Shown here: positions 22,915 through 33,821 of the stretch, in pieces | How positions within the stretch are numbered: position 1 is the first letter of the stretch | Layout of the letters: each line of letters starts with the position of its first letter | Assembly: GCA_910589415.1 (NCBI GenBank) | Contig: OU342632.1 | Location: 39,693,637-39,757,636, forward strand | Direction of reading: 5' to 3' | Origin: Malachius bipustulatus | Taxonomy: Eukaryota > Arthropoda > Insecta > Coleoptera > Melyridae | DNA length: 64,000 nt | Notes under the pieces: generated by a model | The model's input: the letters and a program-made list of their open reading frames with translations, nothing else | Database searches by the model: none | What the model was told of the DNA's origin: nothing | Position numbers and translations under genes: made by a program

Positions 22915-23960
22915 ATTGATTCCGGGCTGTTTTGGCGGTGGTCCATGGGAATTTGTTCCGAACGTGTCGTCTACAACTGCGGTAGACATCATCAGCGGCT
23001 ATGTGTAAGAAGTTCTGTGAAGTTGGCCCCTCCAAATGCGAAATTGATATTTTTCTGTCGCATTCGTTTTGTCCATCGTATGATTGTCCACAAAAAAGTT
23101 TTCTTTGCCAAGATGCCGTTTAAAAAATAAAAACAAAATATTAGATTATGATTAAGTATACCACGAATCAATAAGCGGCGAGGGAGTAAGATTCACAGGT
23201 AATAATAATAGCCATTATTGCGAGTATGTAGTGTATTCTACTTTATCTAAGACTAAACAGTAAGATATAAAAAGTAATGTTTTGAGAGAATATTAGTTAT
23301 CATTGCGAGTAGGATACTCTACTTTATCTATGACTAAACAGTAAGATAAAAAAGAAAAAACACAATTTTGTTATAATTTTATTTTCCAACAAGAGCATTA
23401 ATGTTGCTTCAATTAATAAATTGACGGAATGGACAAATTAAATGAAATGTTAATATTATTAGTGCCAAGTATTTCCAATAGAAATGATTTAATTGAGAAT
23501 AGCAGTGGAGTTTGAGGTGGAAGCGGTGTTTTTGATTTGTTTTTCATTATTATTGCATCATCAATCCCTAAGGCATGATTATATTACAATAATTACAGAT
23601 ATAATACTCGTAACATTATGATTGTATCAATCGTAGAAGCTAAATTTAATGATTATAATAATTATAATACTATAAAAATGTAGTATAGGTACCCCGGTCC
23701 AATTAATAATTAGATTTGTCTATTCCCAATGATCTAAGACTTAAATGTACCTAAACAGACTTAATTTTACTTGGCAACTCTTCACAATAAAATAGTTTTA
23801 ATTTTTTGCTCTAATGTTGAACAAAAACCATCTTCTTGGTAAAAATTCGCATTTGGGGGCCAACTTCACACAGCTGTTACGTGTGAGGATGTCTACCGCA
23901 GTTGTAGACGAGCTTTCGAAGCAAATCTCCAAGGACCACGGCAAAAGGCCCGGAATCAAT
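22915..23960. mobile_element. 1.05-kb inverted-repeat element in the putative intron
   Basis: Left end ATTGATTCCGGGCTGTTTTG and right end ...GGCCCGGAATCAAT are inverse copies; arms extend about 120-130 bp (to about 23042 and from about 23848) and include GTCTACAACTGCGG / CCGCAGTTGTAGAC. The interior is AT-rich, non-coding and holds a direct repeat (23212-23353). Target duplication unclear. It lies about 430 bp after the ABHD2-like exon. Confidence 0.75.
23212..23353. repeat. Two-copy direct repeat inside the inverted-repeat element
   Basis: CATTATTGCGAGTA...CTACTTTATCTAAGACTAAACAGTAAGATA recurs about 85 bp further as CATTGCGAGTAGG...CTACTTTATCTATGACTAAACAGTAAGATA (written here in interrupted form). 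Each copy is about 55-60 bp. Confidence 0.7.
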
Positions 23961-24551
23961 AATTATGATTTCAGTTGAAGCCTACACACATAACTTAGGG
24001 GGATTAGTATTGTACGAGGTATTGTGCAATGCTTGGTTTTTTCCTCCTTTTACTAATCAAATCACAAAATTAACTACAAGTCCTACAACAGATAACAAAG
24101 TCATCAAATTTAACTGAGAAAGTAGTTGAACGTGGAGTTTCACAACGTTCGGTGTTTTTTCCTTTTCCTTTCGAGGGCCGTGTGATTCGAGATCGCTGGA
24201 AGCACTCCAACCTTATGGCACAGAATAGTCTATTCTGTGCTTATGGGCTTTTGTGCCTAGGGTTCGGTGTTAGTGTAACCATTATTTTTTTTTATGATGG
24301 GTCCATAAATGACTTCATACTTGGTTTTTTAAATACCTTAGAAATTTCCAAATTCCCGTTTATTATGGTTATGCGAATGATTCTTACCACTTTGCATTAT
24401 CAACCCGAGAAAAGATTTTACCACTCCTTAGTTTTGATTTACCACCCCCAGAATCACCGCAGAACTGATTATGGATTTTTTTGTTATGGTTTTATCAAGC
24501 CTCAGTTTTATAACGATTGTTCAACACCGGGAGCAGAGATTATCGTCTGTT
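23961..24551. other. Unannotated sequence
   Basis: A 159-codon open frame begins at a GTG near 24152 and runs into the hAT-like element end at 24552. It has no ATG start, no known domain and crosses an element boundary, so I do not call it a gene. Confidence 0.4.
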
Positions 24552-25980
24552 CAGCGCCGGATTACCCACAAGGCTACCTAGGCTGTAGCCTAGGGGCGCA
24601 AAGCTTGGTGGGGCGCCGGAGGCGCCCTTAAAACTTGTAAATGCATGTGTAAATGCATAAATACTTAAAAGTGCTTAAAAGTACTAAAAATAATGAAATA
24701 TACATTTCCGAGTTAGGATAATATAATACCTACCTACTGCCCGCACGCAGGCGACAAGTTCATGGGGGCGGCGGGCGAGAGAAAAAAACATCTTAATTCA
24801 TAACAATAACAAAAATTATCAAAATATCAGGATAAAATTAATTACTGGGAGGGTAGTATAGCCAAGGAGGCGGGGGGCGCGTGCAGGATCCTGGGCAACT
24901 TTTCACAATATTACATAATTCAGGGCCTTTCTAACCACAGAATTAATAGGGCTGTAGGCAAGGGGCGCAAGCCTTTTGGTGGCGGATGTTTTTATTGAAG
25001 TATAATATTTTTTGTGATTATTTATTAGTCATTTAGTTATTATAGTTTTCACATCTCAGTACCTACATGTTTAACTAAGTAGTGGGAAATTGCGTAACTT
25101 TTAACATTGAAAATAATTTCGCTTGCTGATGCGCATTTTCTTTGGAGCCGGACATACGTATCTAGTGTTAAATTATTTAGAGTTCATACTGCACTAACTT
25201 ATTTGTAATCCATCAGTCGTCATTGGCTTATTCCCAGCGTTAGCTATCCTTTACGCATTTCATCTGAGAAAAGGGCACATTACTTTCAGTGGCCCATAGG
25301 CCCCAAATATCTTAGAACGGCTCTGGCCTGTACAGACTACCCGCGGAACGCCGAACCTGATTCATGTTCTTCTATAATAAAATTAGGTACCTATAGTTCT
25401 ATACTATTTTCCTTTTCTTGAAAAATTCGTGATACATATGCATGTCTTGGTTCTTGAATTGACGATATCGAACAACGAAGGCTTTGGCCATATTAAAACC
25501 AGATGGTGGCTCTAACCCAACTTCTATTCAACTCTATATATTATCCGGCGGACCTTTCCAATGCTTGAACGTAATGCGAAAATGTATAGCTAACAGTATA
25601 AATGCAGTTATTCCTTATAGTGTGATTAACATTTTCGCACTTGTTTTTTCAAAAATTTTCTCGGGGGGGAACCCCCGAACCCCCCTCATTCCTGGGGGGT
25701 ACTCCGTACCCCCCAGACCCCCCGGTTGGACTCTATAATGCTAGCATATCTTTGTCACAATTCACTCACAAAAAGCGCAGCAGAATTTACCTTATGAAAT
25801 ACCTACACATTTCTTTTTATTAATGTCCAATTTTACATACAAAAAATTGCTCTTTGCCATTCCTTAGATAGAGATTTTTCCATAAGAGGGGAGAGAGGGC
25901 GACAATTACTAAAATTCAACTAAAAAGGGGCGCTGTTATTTAATTAGCCTAGGGCGCTGCAAACCTCTAAACCGGCGCTG
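24552..25980. mobile_element. Non-autonomous hAT-like element, 1429 bp
   Basis: Ends are CAGCGCCGG and CCGGCGCTG, flanked by a perfect 8-bp target duplication CGTCTGTT (24544-24551 and 25981-25988). CAGnG ends with 8-bp duplications are the hallmark of the hAT superfamily. Subterminal AGCCTAGGGGCGC and GGGCGCTG copies are repeated at both ends. A second end-like block (GGCTGTAGGCAAGGGGCGCAA) at about 24950, and CAGTGGCCCATAGGCCCC near 25290, suggest nested or duplicated ends. No transposase remains. A strong GC hairpin (CCCCCCGAACC... / GGGGGGTACTCC) lies at about 25664-25730. Confidence 0.85.
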
Positions 25981-26014
25981 CGTCTGTTCTTCAGTTATAC
26001 AGGGTGCACATATC

Positions 26015-27377
26015 CTTCTCTATACAGGATGTCCGGAAATTATGAGCAAACAATTAAGGGGGTGATTCATCTTGATGAAATATTGCCAAAAGTATCAATT
26101 TTTTTTTCGAAAACTCAAAAATAAGAAAGTTATAAGCCTCCAAAGTTGATTTTTTTTAATCAATATTCCTTGTTTTATAACTTTTTTTCTAGTGTACGGA
26201 TTTTCTTAAAATTTAACACACTTGCCACTGATGTTGCTTTACATCCTTGGTCCAAATTAGACTTGAATCCCTCGAAATCAAAAGGCCTTAACTGCCCTTG
26301 ACCTTCAAAAAAGGCCTATAACTTTTTTCGTAATTTTTTTTCTGAGTTTTGAAGACGCACAATTGAAGAACATGAAAAAATATTCGGAAAAGGTCCTCGG
26401 AAAAGGATAACTTTTTAACCAATTTAAACAGTTTAACAATCCAATTTAACAGTTTTACCACCCGGGCCGCGGTTTTCCGGGCTTGTGAAGTTAGACCGAA
26501 AATAAAAAAACAAAAAAATTAAATGTGGTAAAATGAAAATAATTGGTGGTGAAACGTGGTCCTACGTTGGACAGTCGATTATGACGTCTTACCCACCCAA
26601 CCCGAATTTTTTTCGGGTCAACTCTACGTACCTTCATAAAGCACATAACGGCCGGGGGCGGGGATTCTGGTGGTATACAAGAAAACAGTAATAGTACAGA
26701 AAAAAGCATAACTAGTGAGACGGTAATTGACCACGGGCCAGGTGGTGTAATAATTCTCAGTGAGAAAATTAACATCTACTAATACGTACTTGCTTGACAT
26801 ACATCCTTGAATTTTTTATTTCTGTAAGAAAGTAACTATTTGTGAATTTGTGGTACAATTTGCAAAATGGAAGTGGTTTAAGTACGCGAATATCGTCAAG
26901 TGCTTAAACACTCCTTTTGCAACGTGTGTCGTGTATCACACAAGATTTTTGTTAAATCGCCAAGAAACAAGAAATTTTACAAAAATAATAATACAATAAA
27001 ATTTCAGTCAATAATACAAAAATTTTCGAAAGTCTTTCAATTTTAATAACGTGCTTTATACAGGTGTGCCTTCAAAATTCGCAAAAAAACCCTCCTGGTC
27101 TCTCGATTTTAAGCCGCAGTTTTCACAAATAAAAATACAAAAAAGCAACGAAAGTGAATTAATCGTATATCATTGTAATAGGAAAAAAGGTATTTCTATG
27201 AGGTCAAAGCCAACTATGACTTTCATTTTTAAAAAAATTAACTGAATGTCATAAGTCGAATATTAAAAAAAAAATGAAAATTGCTAAATCACTAGATTCC
27301 TCTCAAAAAAGTGAATAATGTGTGAATTATTTCTTTTAAATCCTTTTAGTCAGTAAATGATAGAGAAGAAGAAAACG
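26015..27377. other. One-ended transposon relics and unannotated sequence
   Basis: CAGGATGTCCGGAAATTATG after TATA (about 26026) looks like a single MITE end without a partner. It is followed by A/T-rich text with TATAACTTTTTT motifs typical of these elements. No gene recognised; a GC patch CCCGGGCCGCGG lies near 26462. Confidence 0.4.
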
Positions 27378-27563
27378 AAAAATCTCAAAATTTTGTTAAT
27401 AACTCGAGTCTCAAATAACTCGAAAACAAAAGACGATAGCCAATTTCAGTTTTCACCATTGGCCTTTTCTCAAAAACAGAGGGGTATGAGGTTAATTTTT
27501 CTCCATCTCTTATAATAGTTATGGAGACTCTCTAAAAAAATCGAAATTAAGCCACCCTGTATA
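27378..27563 (-). repeat. Solo end of a DD41D-transposon relative
   Basis: Read on the minus strand it starts CAGGGTGGCTTAATTTCGAT, next to TA, and shares with the left end of the transposon at 51592 the ordered blocks AATGGTGAAAAC, a GCTATC...TCTTTTGTTTTCGAG motif and a TTATAAGAG stretch. It is diverged and has no second arm, so it is a related family's solo end or deletion product. Confidence 0.6.
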
Positions 27564-30500
27564 CCTACACTTATTTAGAGCTGGATCTGCGAGAAGACTT
27601 TCCCTTTTAAAATATTACCTACTGTAACAAAAATGAAAGTAACGTAATTATTATGATCAGTGAATTGAAGTTTAAATGAAATGAGCTTAAAGTGGTTGTT
27701 ACCCACCAAATCCCCTCTTATCAGATTTTTCCTAGAACCTTATATTAAGGGGATCTGAAATTTTCTCCAACAAAAACATACTCGGAAATCTTTTCACGGG
27801 CCAGACAAATCTCACATGTATAGACTTCGGCGAAGGCTCCCAAATTAAGGAGAAATCCTAGAGATAGAAATCATTCGCCGGCCCAGGGAAGTTTATGCGC
27901 AATAAATTACTAACGATCTCTAAATCCCCCCGCCGGTTTCGTCACTTTACTAGGAACGAGGTCGCTATATTGGAAAATCACCTAGCTTTTACGACCCCTC
28001 TTTTTCCAAGGAAAAGCGCTGCTATAGAAGTCTGCTTTCGAATCTAAAGTAAAATAACTAAAATAAGTTTCCATTCCATGCATTTAGCGATATAAATCCG
28101 ATATTTTAGAGATATATCCGGATTATTATAGCTGTTTCTGATTTTCATATTTGCCGATTCATCTATTGGAGTGTACTGTAGTCGAAGGTGTTTGTAGCCA
28201 TAAATTTATCGCGACGCCAGAGACGCTAATTACAATTTTCGGGACAAACACCATAATTATTATACTGTACGGGTATCGTGTATAGAAGCAATCAGTTTTG
28301 CAATTTGCAATCAAAGCACACGCCTATGTATCTCCTTTTTGTATTTTTTCACACTGGTTTCCAACCGAGTTTCCAACACAAAATCAACCTCTAACTTTAC
28401 TGGCTTATTTATATTCAGGGAGCTAATTTAGTAATTTATTTATTCACGCGATAATTCTTTCTCTGTTAATTTAGATATTTACCTTACATCTATGCAAAAT
28501 TTAAACATATCTTCGTACCACACATATTGATGTATTAGCGCCCTACCCACGCACACTTACAACTTAAAATTCCTACCGAATCGTGTCTGGTTATAGTAAT
28601 TTACCTATATGTACGTGCAATATAGGCTTCTGGAGCGTTCGAGGCCATGCCGTCTGAACCGTAGAAATATCCGTCGTGTTATCATCAGGAGGACGCTGAG
28701 GCCGCTGATTAACCGCTCCTCGCGGCCGCGACCGCGTCCATTATTTTCGTCTTTTATGGTGGATTAGATTAGAGATTCGGTGAGATCTCCAAAGTAACAA
28801 TTTTAACAGTTTGCGTTTATTAAATTATAATGTAATCAAAGCGACAAAATTTTATTTTTCGATTTTTCTTAACAAATTTAAGCGAATAATTGATTTTTTT
28901 TAAATTTCATTTTCAACATTTTTTGTAATGAATTCTATTTAAACTTTAAAGTTATAAAGAGGTTTTTAAAACGCCACATATACGCCTACACGTTATCATT
29001 GTTTCAATTTGCAATTAAGTTACGTTGCATACCTATACATTCATTGCGCAATTAGGTGGCGCAAAAAATATTAAGTCATCATAATTATTATTATTGAAAT
29101 AATATTACTTTCAGTTCATATAGGTACGATAATGTAATAACTAATAAGTATAATGACACCTACCTTTGAATTATTTATTTATTTAGCTGAATGTTTGCAA
29201 ACTCAAGCATCAAACTAAGACATCATTCTAAATTTATTTTGTCATAATTATCATCTTTTTTTTTTTAATGGAGTTTATTTATAAAAAAATCAGTATGCTG
29301 TCAAATACTTTATTTATTTCTCCGTATGATTAAAGGCAATGGCAACTTAAAAAACAATTTCTCTTCAATGAATTTTCCGTAGTTTCTGGATGACAATGGT
29401 GAAAACGGCACTTCGATATCTGCTTCCTATCTCGAGATATACAACGAAACGAACTCTGCGAAAATTCGTTTGTGAGCTTCACGTGCCTTTTTTTAGTATA
29501 ATTTTGCAGTTTTGCATCAAACAGTACATAGTCTAAACGTTGAACATCCGTTTCTATGAGCAACCACTATAAGAAAATCCACGATTGCAACGTAGTAACT
29601 TCAACCGTAAATTCAAGGAGGTTCAACTGGCAATAATTGTAGCTCCATTCAAAAATTTAGAGTTCTGGCTTGTGATGCTTCCTTTGAAAAGTGTTTTCAT
29701 TCTGTACTCAAAAATGATACGGTTTTAATATTTATTGCCTGCAGCATCAGGGATCCCAAAACCGTATTTAGCTTCAACAAAAAAAAAACAATAGTACTTA
29801 TAAGGAAAATTGAAAATGACATTTTTTCGCACAAGCTCAAAAAGTTGCTCGCTTGCAGCGAGTGTGTAATCAATCCCGCAAGTGCGAAATTGTCTTTCAA
29901 CTCGAGATCTGGTACTATACTTTATCTACTCCCAACAGCATAATAAGAACAAATGATTTTATGATGCACCCACTTACCTAATAATTACTAACTACTATAA
30001 TCTGAATAAGAAGATTTACTAATAATCTTTTTTTTTACTTCTGGGTCTGGGTAAAGTATCTTCCATTGCCATTTTAGCTTGCGCTATTATTTGAGGTGTT
30101 TTCCCCAGTATTTTTCATTTCAGTTTCACTCTCACTCATAACTACGCATAACTAGCTCCTACCTAACCTAAATATTCAATTACACAGATTACACTTTTTC
30201 AGTCTGCGAATATAAAACATCAGGAAGTAAAAATACCTACCGTCCAAACAGCTGAGACTGCCAGAAGGTGTTTGGATATGACGGATACAACATCCAGTAT
30301 TTAAACCAATTATATAACGTACTGAACTAATAAAGAGTAAAACTGTGAATAGTCTGATCTGAACAACAAGAAGTATCTATTGGATGTTTCAAAATGGCAG
30401 TTTCCATCGCGTTCACCAAAACAGTGAATTAGTATTATAGTCCTTCCTGATGTTTTATATCCAAATTTTTCAGTTTACAATAAACGTCAATAACAATAAC

Positions 30501-31021
30501 ATCGTCTGTCAAGTGTAAATATCAATAATTCAAAAATTTTATTGAATTAATTGATTTTTATTGTAATTTTGACAAATTTCACTAACGATGACGCTCGCTA
30601 TGACGCAATTTAGGTAATGGAAACTACTATTAAACAAATACATATAGTTGTGTGCCACTCATTTCGATAATAAGAGGTTTATGAATTTTATACATGTTCC
30701 CTCATGAGATTAACTGGGCATTATTTGACATATCGAGTGTTACCTAATATTTGTTCTACCATAGCCGCGATTCTAAACTCGGTGGTTTATAATTAATGAC
30801 TCTGTGGTTTATGATAAGACCTTGTTGTATTGTAATAAAAAAAATTACAAAACTGTCCTTATGTCATTGACAATTTTCATATAAGGGGGTAGATAAACGA
30901 TTTAAATTGCAAAAAAATTCACTAAATTCGCTACAACAAACGAAAATCATAAAAACTTAGGACTTTTTGTTCTTGCTCTAAAATAATGTCGGGGCAAGTT
31001 TGGAATTAATATCCTGCTTAA
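27564..31021. other. Long unannotated stretch
   Basis: No gene found. About 28625-28745 is a GC-rich island (CCTCGCGGCCGCGACCGCGT) with stops in the plus frames. 27830-28020 is also less AT-rich. These may be conserved non-coding DNA in the putative ABHD2 intron. A small palindrome at 29808-29905 (GAAAATGACATTTTTTCGCA / inverse) resembles those at 17994 and 20815. Confidence 0.4.
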
Positions 31022-31075
31022 TAGGTTCCAGCAAGATGGAGCACCACCACATAACCGAATCGATGTCTTTTTATA
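31022..31075 (+). pseudogene. Tc1/mariner transposase fragment around the second catalytic Asp
   Basis: TTCCAGCAAGATGGAGCACC and the next bases translate FQQDGAPPHNRIDVFL, then a stop. FQQDGAPPH is identical to the motif with the second catalytic aspartate in the transposase encoded at 52185-53258. The flanking sequence is too decayed to extend the match. A relic of the same or a sister family. Confidence 0.65.
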
Positions 31076-31865
31076 ATCTCATTTAAAAATTTAGGGGTTG
31101 CAACTGCCACTCGAAGGGGTTATAATTTAGGGATCAAATTTGTGGGTTGCATCAGGATTTCAGAATCCAAAATCGCTGGGTTTCGTGATTTTGGTGATTT
31201 TTATAAATATGCACAATATTTATTCAGATATTGAACAGCTGGATCATGCATCATAGACGAAACAGATAGGAACAGTAGGTACTGTTCCTTTAATATCTTC
31301 AAATTTACATTCTATTCGTGAATTATGAAAATGTCAAAACTGGGCTCCCCTCCAGGAAACCTTGAACGAAATGGAAAAATTCTGAGTACATTATTCTTTT
31401 TTTATCGATCAAGAAACCGCCTCTTGGAATGTTCAATATTTCTTGAGACATATCCTGCAAACCGAAAAGTTAATAAAATTACTTTCGGTTCAACTAAAAA
31501 TTATAGAATTTCCCTCCTGCTAGCCTTGGACTAGTCATGACGAGGTGAATTGCCCCCCAGTGTGCTAAATTACCTGATGGTAGGATGTGGCCTACTTCTC
31601 AAATTAATACAAGTGACAGACGACAGTTAGTAGGGCGTATGTTTTGTGTTTATTGAACTGCAGGTTTGAGGTGGAAATCCAGCACTCATATTTCGTCCTA
31701 GTTTGGACTCATAATAGGAACAGGAACTACAAAGTACGATTAATCTACCAAACACTCTGAAATATTGTCTAGTCTGCAAAATACTCTGATTTATTATTGT
31801 GTTGTGATGTATTTTGTATATCTATTGCTATAATAGTTACAGTACACAATAATAAAATTTATCCA

Positions 31866-32925
31866 CAGGGTGGTCCTTTCAACTGGCTTACCATTGGGAT
31901 CTTCTAAATTATTTTTGGCATATCTTTTTTAGTATCATAAGTAAATAAATAATTTTCTGTAGGTTCACATAAGTCATCAAAAACCATTTGACTTTTTGAA
32001 CATTTTCAAAACCGACTAGATCCCAGAATTTCCGTAGTCAACTTTTGTTTTTCTTATGGCCGCCGTATGTTTTTTCATGTTATTCTATTAAAAAAATCAA
32101 TTTAACCAAAAACCCGAGTAAAAACCTCTAAAATTCAAAAAAATAATAAAAAAAAAATTATTGGCAATAAGAAGAAAATATCTTCATCGAATGACGTCAT
32201 AAGTAAAAACCATTTACCGAAAAACCATAAGGCAAACAATATGATTCGGTCATTCGGTGCAATATTTTTATGTTTTTAATAAATAAAAATAAAAAAAATA
32301 TATTTTTAATGTTTGTGGTTAAATTGAATTTTTTTTATACTGAATGACATGAAAAAACAATATGGCGACCATAAGAAAAACAGAAGTTAGCTCTGAAATT
32401 TCAAAATTCTGAAAAAAATCTCTGGAATCTAGTCGGATTAGAAAATTTTTGTATGGTCAAATGGATAGGTTTTGATGACTTATGTAAAAAAATCAAAAAG
32501 TAAAATAAAAGACAAAATCACAAGGTTTTATGTTTCACTATATTAAACAATTAAGTCTTACAGCTGTTTCGGACTCTCGTCCTTCTTCAGAGACAGTAAA
32601 AATATTAAAGAACAAATACAAAAGCAACGCGCAAATCGACATACACCAATAAATGAGCAAGGGGTGGGGGGCTTATGTAAACCTAAAAAATACAAAAAAT
32701 AATTTATACATTTTCGATAAAAAAAAGATATGCCAAAAATAAGAAAACTTTCAGTTTTTTCAGGATATTTCAGCATCCCCTGAAGTTTTCTTATTTTTTT
32801 CCAGATTCTTATTATAAACATAAAGTTGTGCAACTTTCAATTAGTGATAATTAAACCGACTCTGTATCTTCTATGATTAAGAAGATCCCAATGGTGAGAC
32901 AGTTGAAAGTGACCCCCTAGAGACA
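31866..32925. mobile_element. Nested palindromes
   Basis: Outer arms: CAGGGTGGTCCTTTCAACTG...CCATTGGGATCTTCT (from 31866) and the inverse AGAAGATCCCAATGG...CAGTTGAAAG (to about 32925, end decayed). Inside lies a second palindrome, about 31960-32492 (CACATAAGTCATCAAAAACC / inverse with ATGACTTATG; CTTATGGCCGCC / GGCGACCATAAG). Between 32500 and 32720 is a different insertion with a hammerhead-like motif. Non-coding. Boundaries of the outer element approximate. Confidence 0.65.
32555..32594 (-). ncRNA. Degenerate hammerhead-ribozyme-like motif
   Basis: Minus strand, in order: GUCU (stem I), CUGAAGA (fits the CUGANGA core), an extra A, GGAC-GAGA-GUCC (stem II hairpin), GAAA, CAGCUG (self-complementary stem III), UA (the UH cleavage position), AGAC (pairs with GUCU). 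All elements are in the right order, but the extra A and the loopless stem III mean cis activity is doubtful; a palindromic stem III would favour a dimeric form. Likely from a Penelope-like element or retrozyme relic; inference. Confidence 0.4.
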
Positions 32926-32944
32926 ACAGAGACAAAAAAATATA

Positions 32945-33821
32945 CAGGGTGTCCCAGCTTATTCGAAGCGGTCTCTGTAGGCCAAACAATGAATTTTTTC
33001 CAAGAAAATTTGGCAAATTCAAGTACAGAATCACAATGGCTAAAATTTAAAATTATTTTGGGGTATACAGAGTGTCCCATATGACAGTGGCATATCAAAG
33101 TTATGTTTTTTTAAATGGAATGCTCCTAGGTTATTGCATTTTTAGATTGTCTGAAAAGAGAAAATAAGATTGGCTTCTACAGTTGGTGTTTAAATTCAGA
33201 AGTTTTAGAGTTATAAACAAGTGAAAATCGTCATTTTTCAAGTTCAAGGCCCTGTACAACGAAAACGGCTGAAGATAGAGAAAAACGGCTTACATGTCCC
33301 TATTTTAACTTTTCATGTACTATCCTATGATGTAGATGAAATGTTTATACAAGGTGATAAAAAATTTGAAAAATTCCAAGATTTCTCCACGCGTTGCAAA
33401 ATCAAAAAATCCAAAAAAGTACAAATGTTTCTATACCCTAGGATAGTACATAAAAAATTAAAATAGGGACATGTAAGCCGTTTTTCTCTATCTTGAACCG
33501 TTTTCGTTGTACAGGGCTTTGAACTTGAAAAATGACGATTTTCACTTGTTTATAACTCAAAAACTTCTGAATTTATACACCAACTGTAAAAGCCAAACTT
33601 ATTTTCTCTTCTCAGACAATCTAAAAATGCAATAACATAGGAGCATTCCATTTAAAAAAACATAACTTCGATATGCCACTGTCATATGGGACACTCTGTA
33701 TACTCCAAAATAATTTTAAATTATGGCCATTGTGATTCTGTACTTGAATTTCCAAAAGTTTTTTTGAAAAAATCCATCGTTTGGCCTACAGAGGCCGCTT
33801 CGAATAAGCTGGGACACCCTG
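32945..33821. mobile_element. 877-bp near-perfect palindromic MITE (GTGTCCCAGCT ends)
   Basis: CAGGGTGTCCCAGCTTATTC at the left and GAATAAGCTGGGACACCCTG at the right, flanked by TA (32943-32944, 33822-33823). The two arms match almost base for base over about 430 bp each. The inner core (from AAGTTCAAGGCCCTGTACAA) is shared with elements at 49353 and 61725 that have other ends. Related interrupted copy at 47067-47290 plus 57187-57740. Non-coding; short frames here are chance. Confidence 0.92.

Noticed and set aside
24152..24631. 159-codon open frame
   Set aside because: It has no ATG, no domain and crosses the boundary and target duplication of the hAT-like element.
24922..25334. Nested second hAT element (CAGGGCCTTT ... 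GGCCTG)
   Set aside because: The ends are only roughly inverse and the flanking 8 bases do not match, so it is mentioned only as repeated end blocks.
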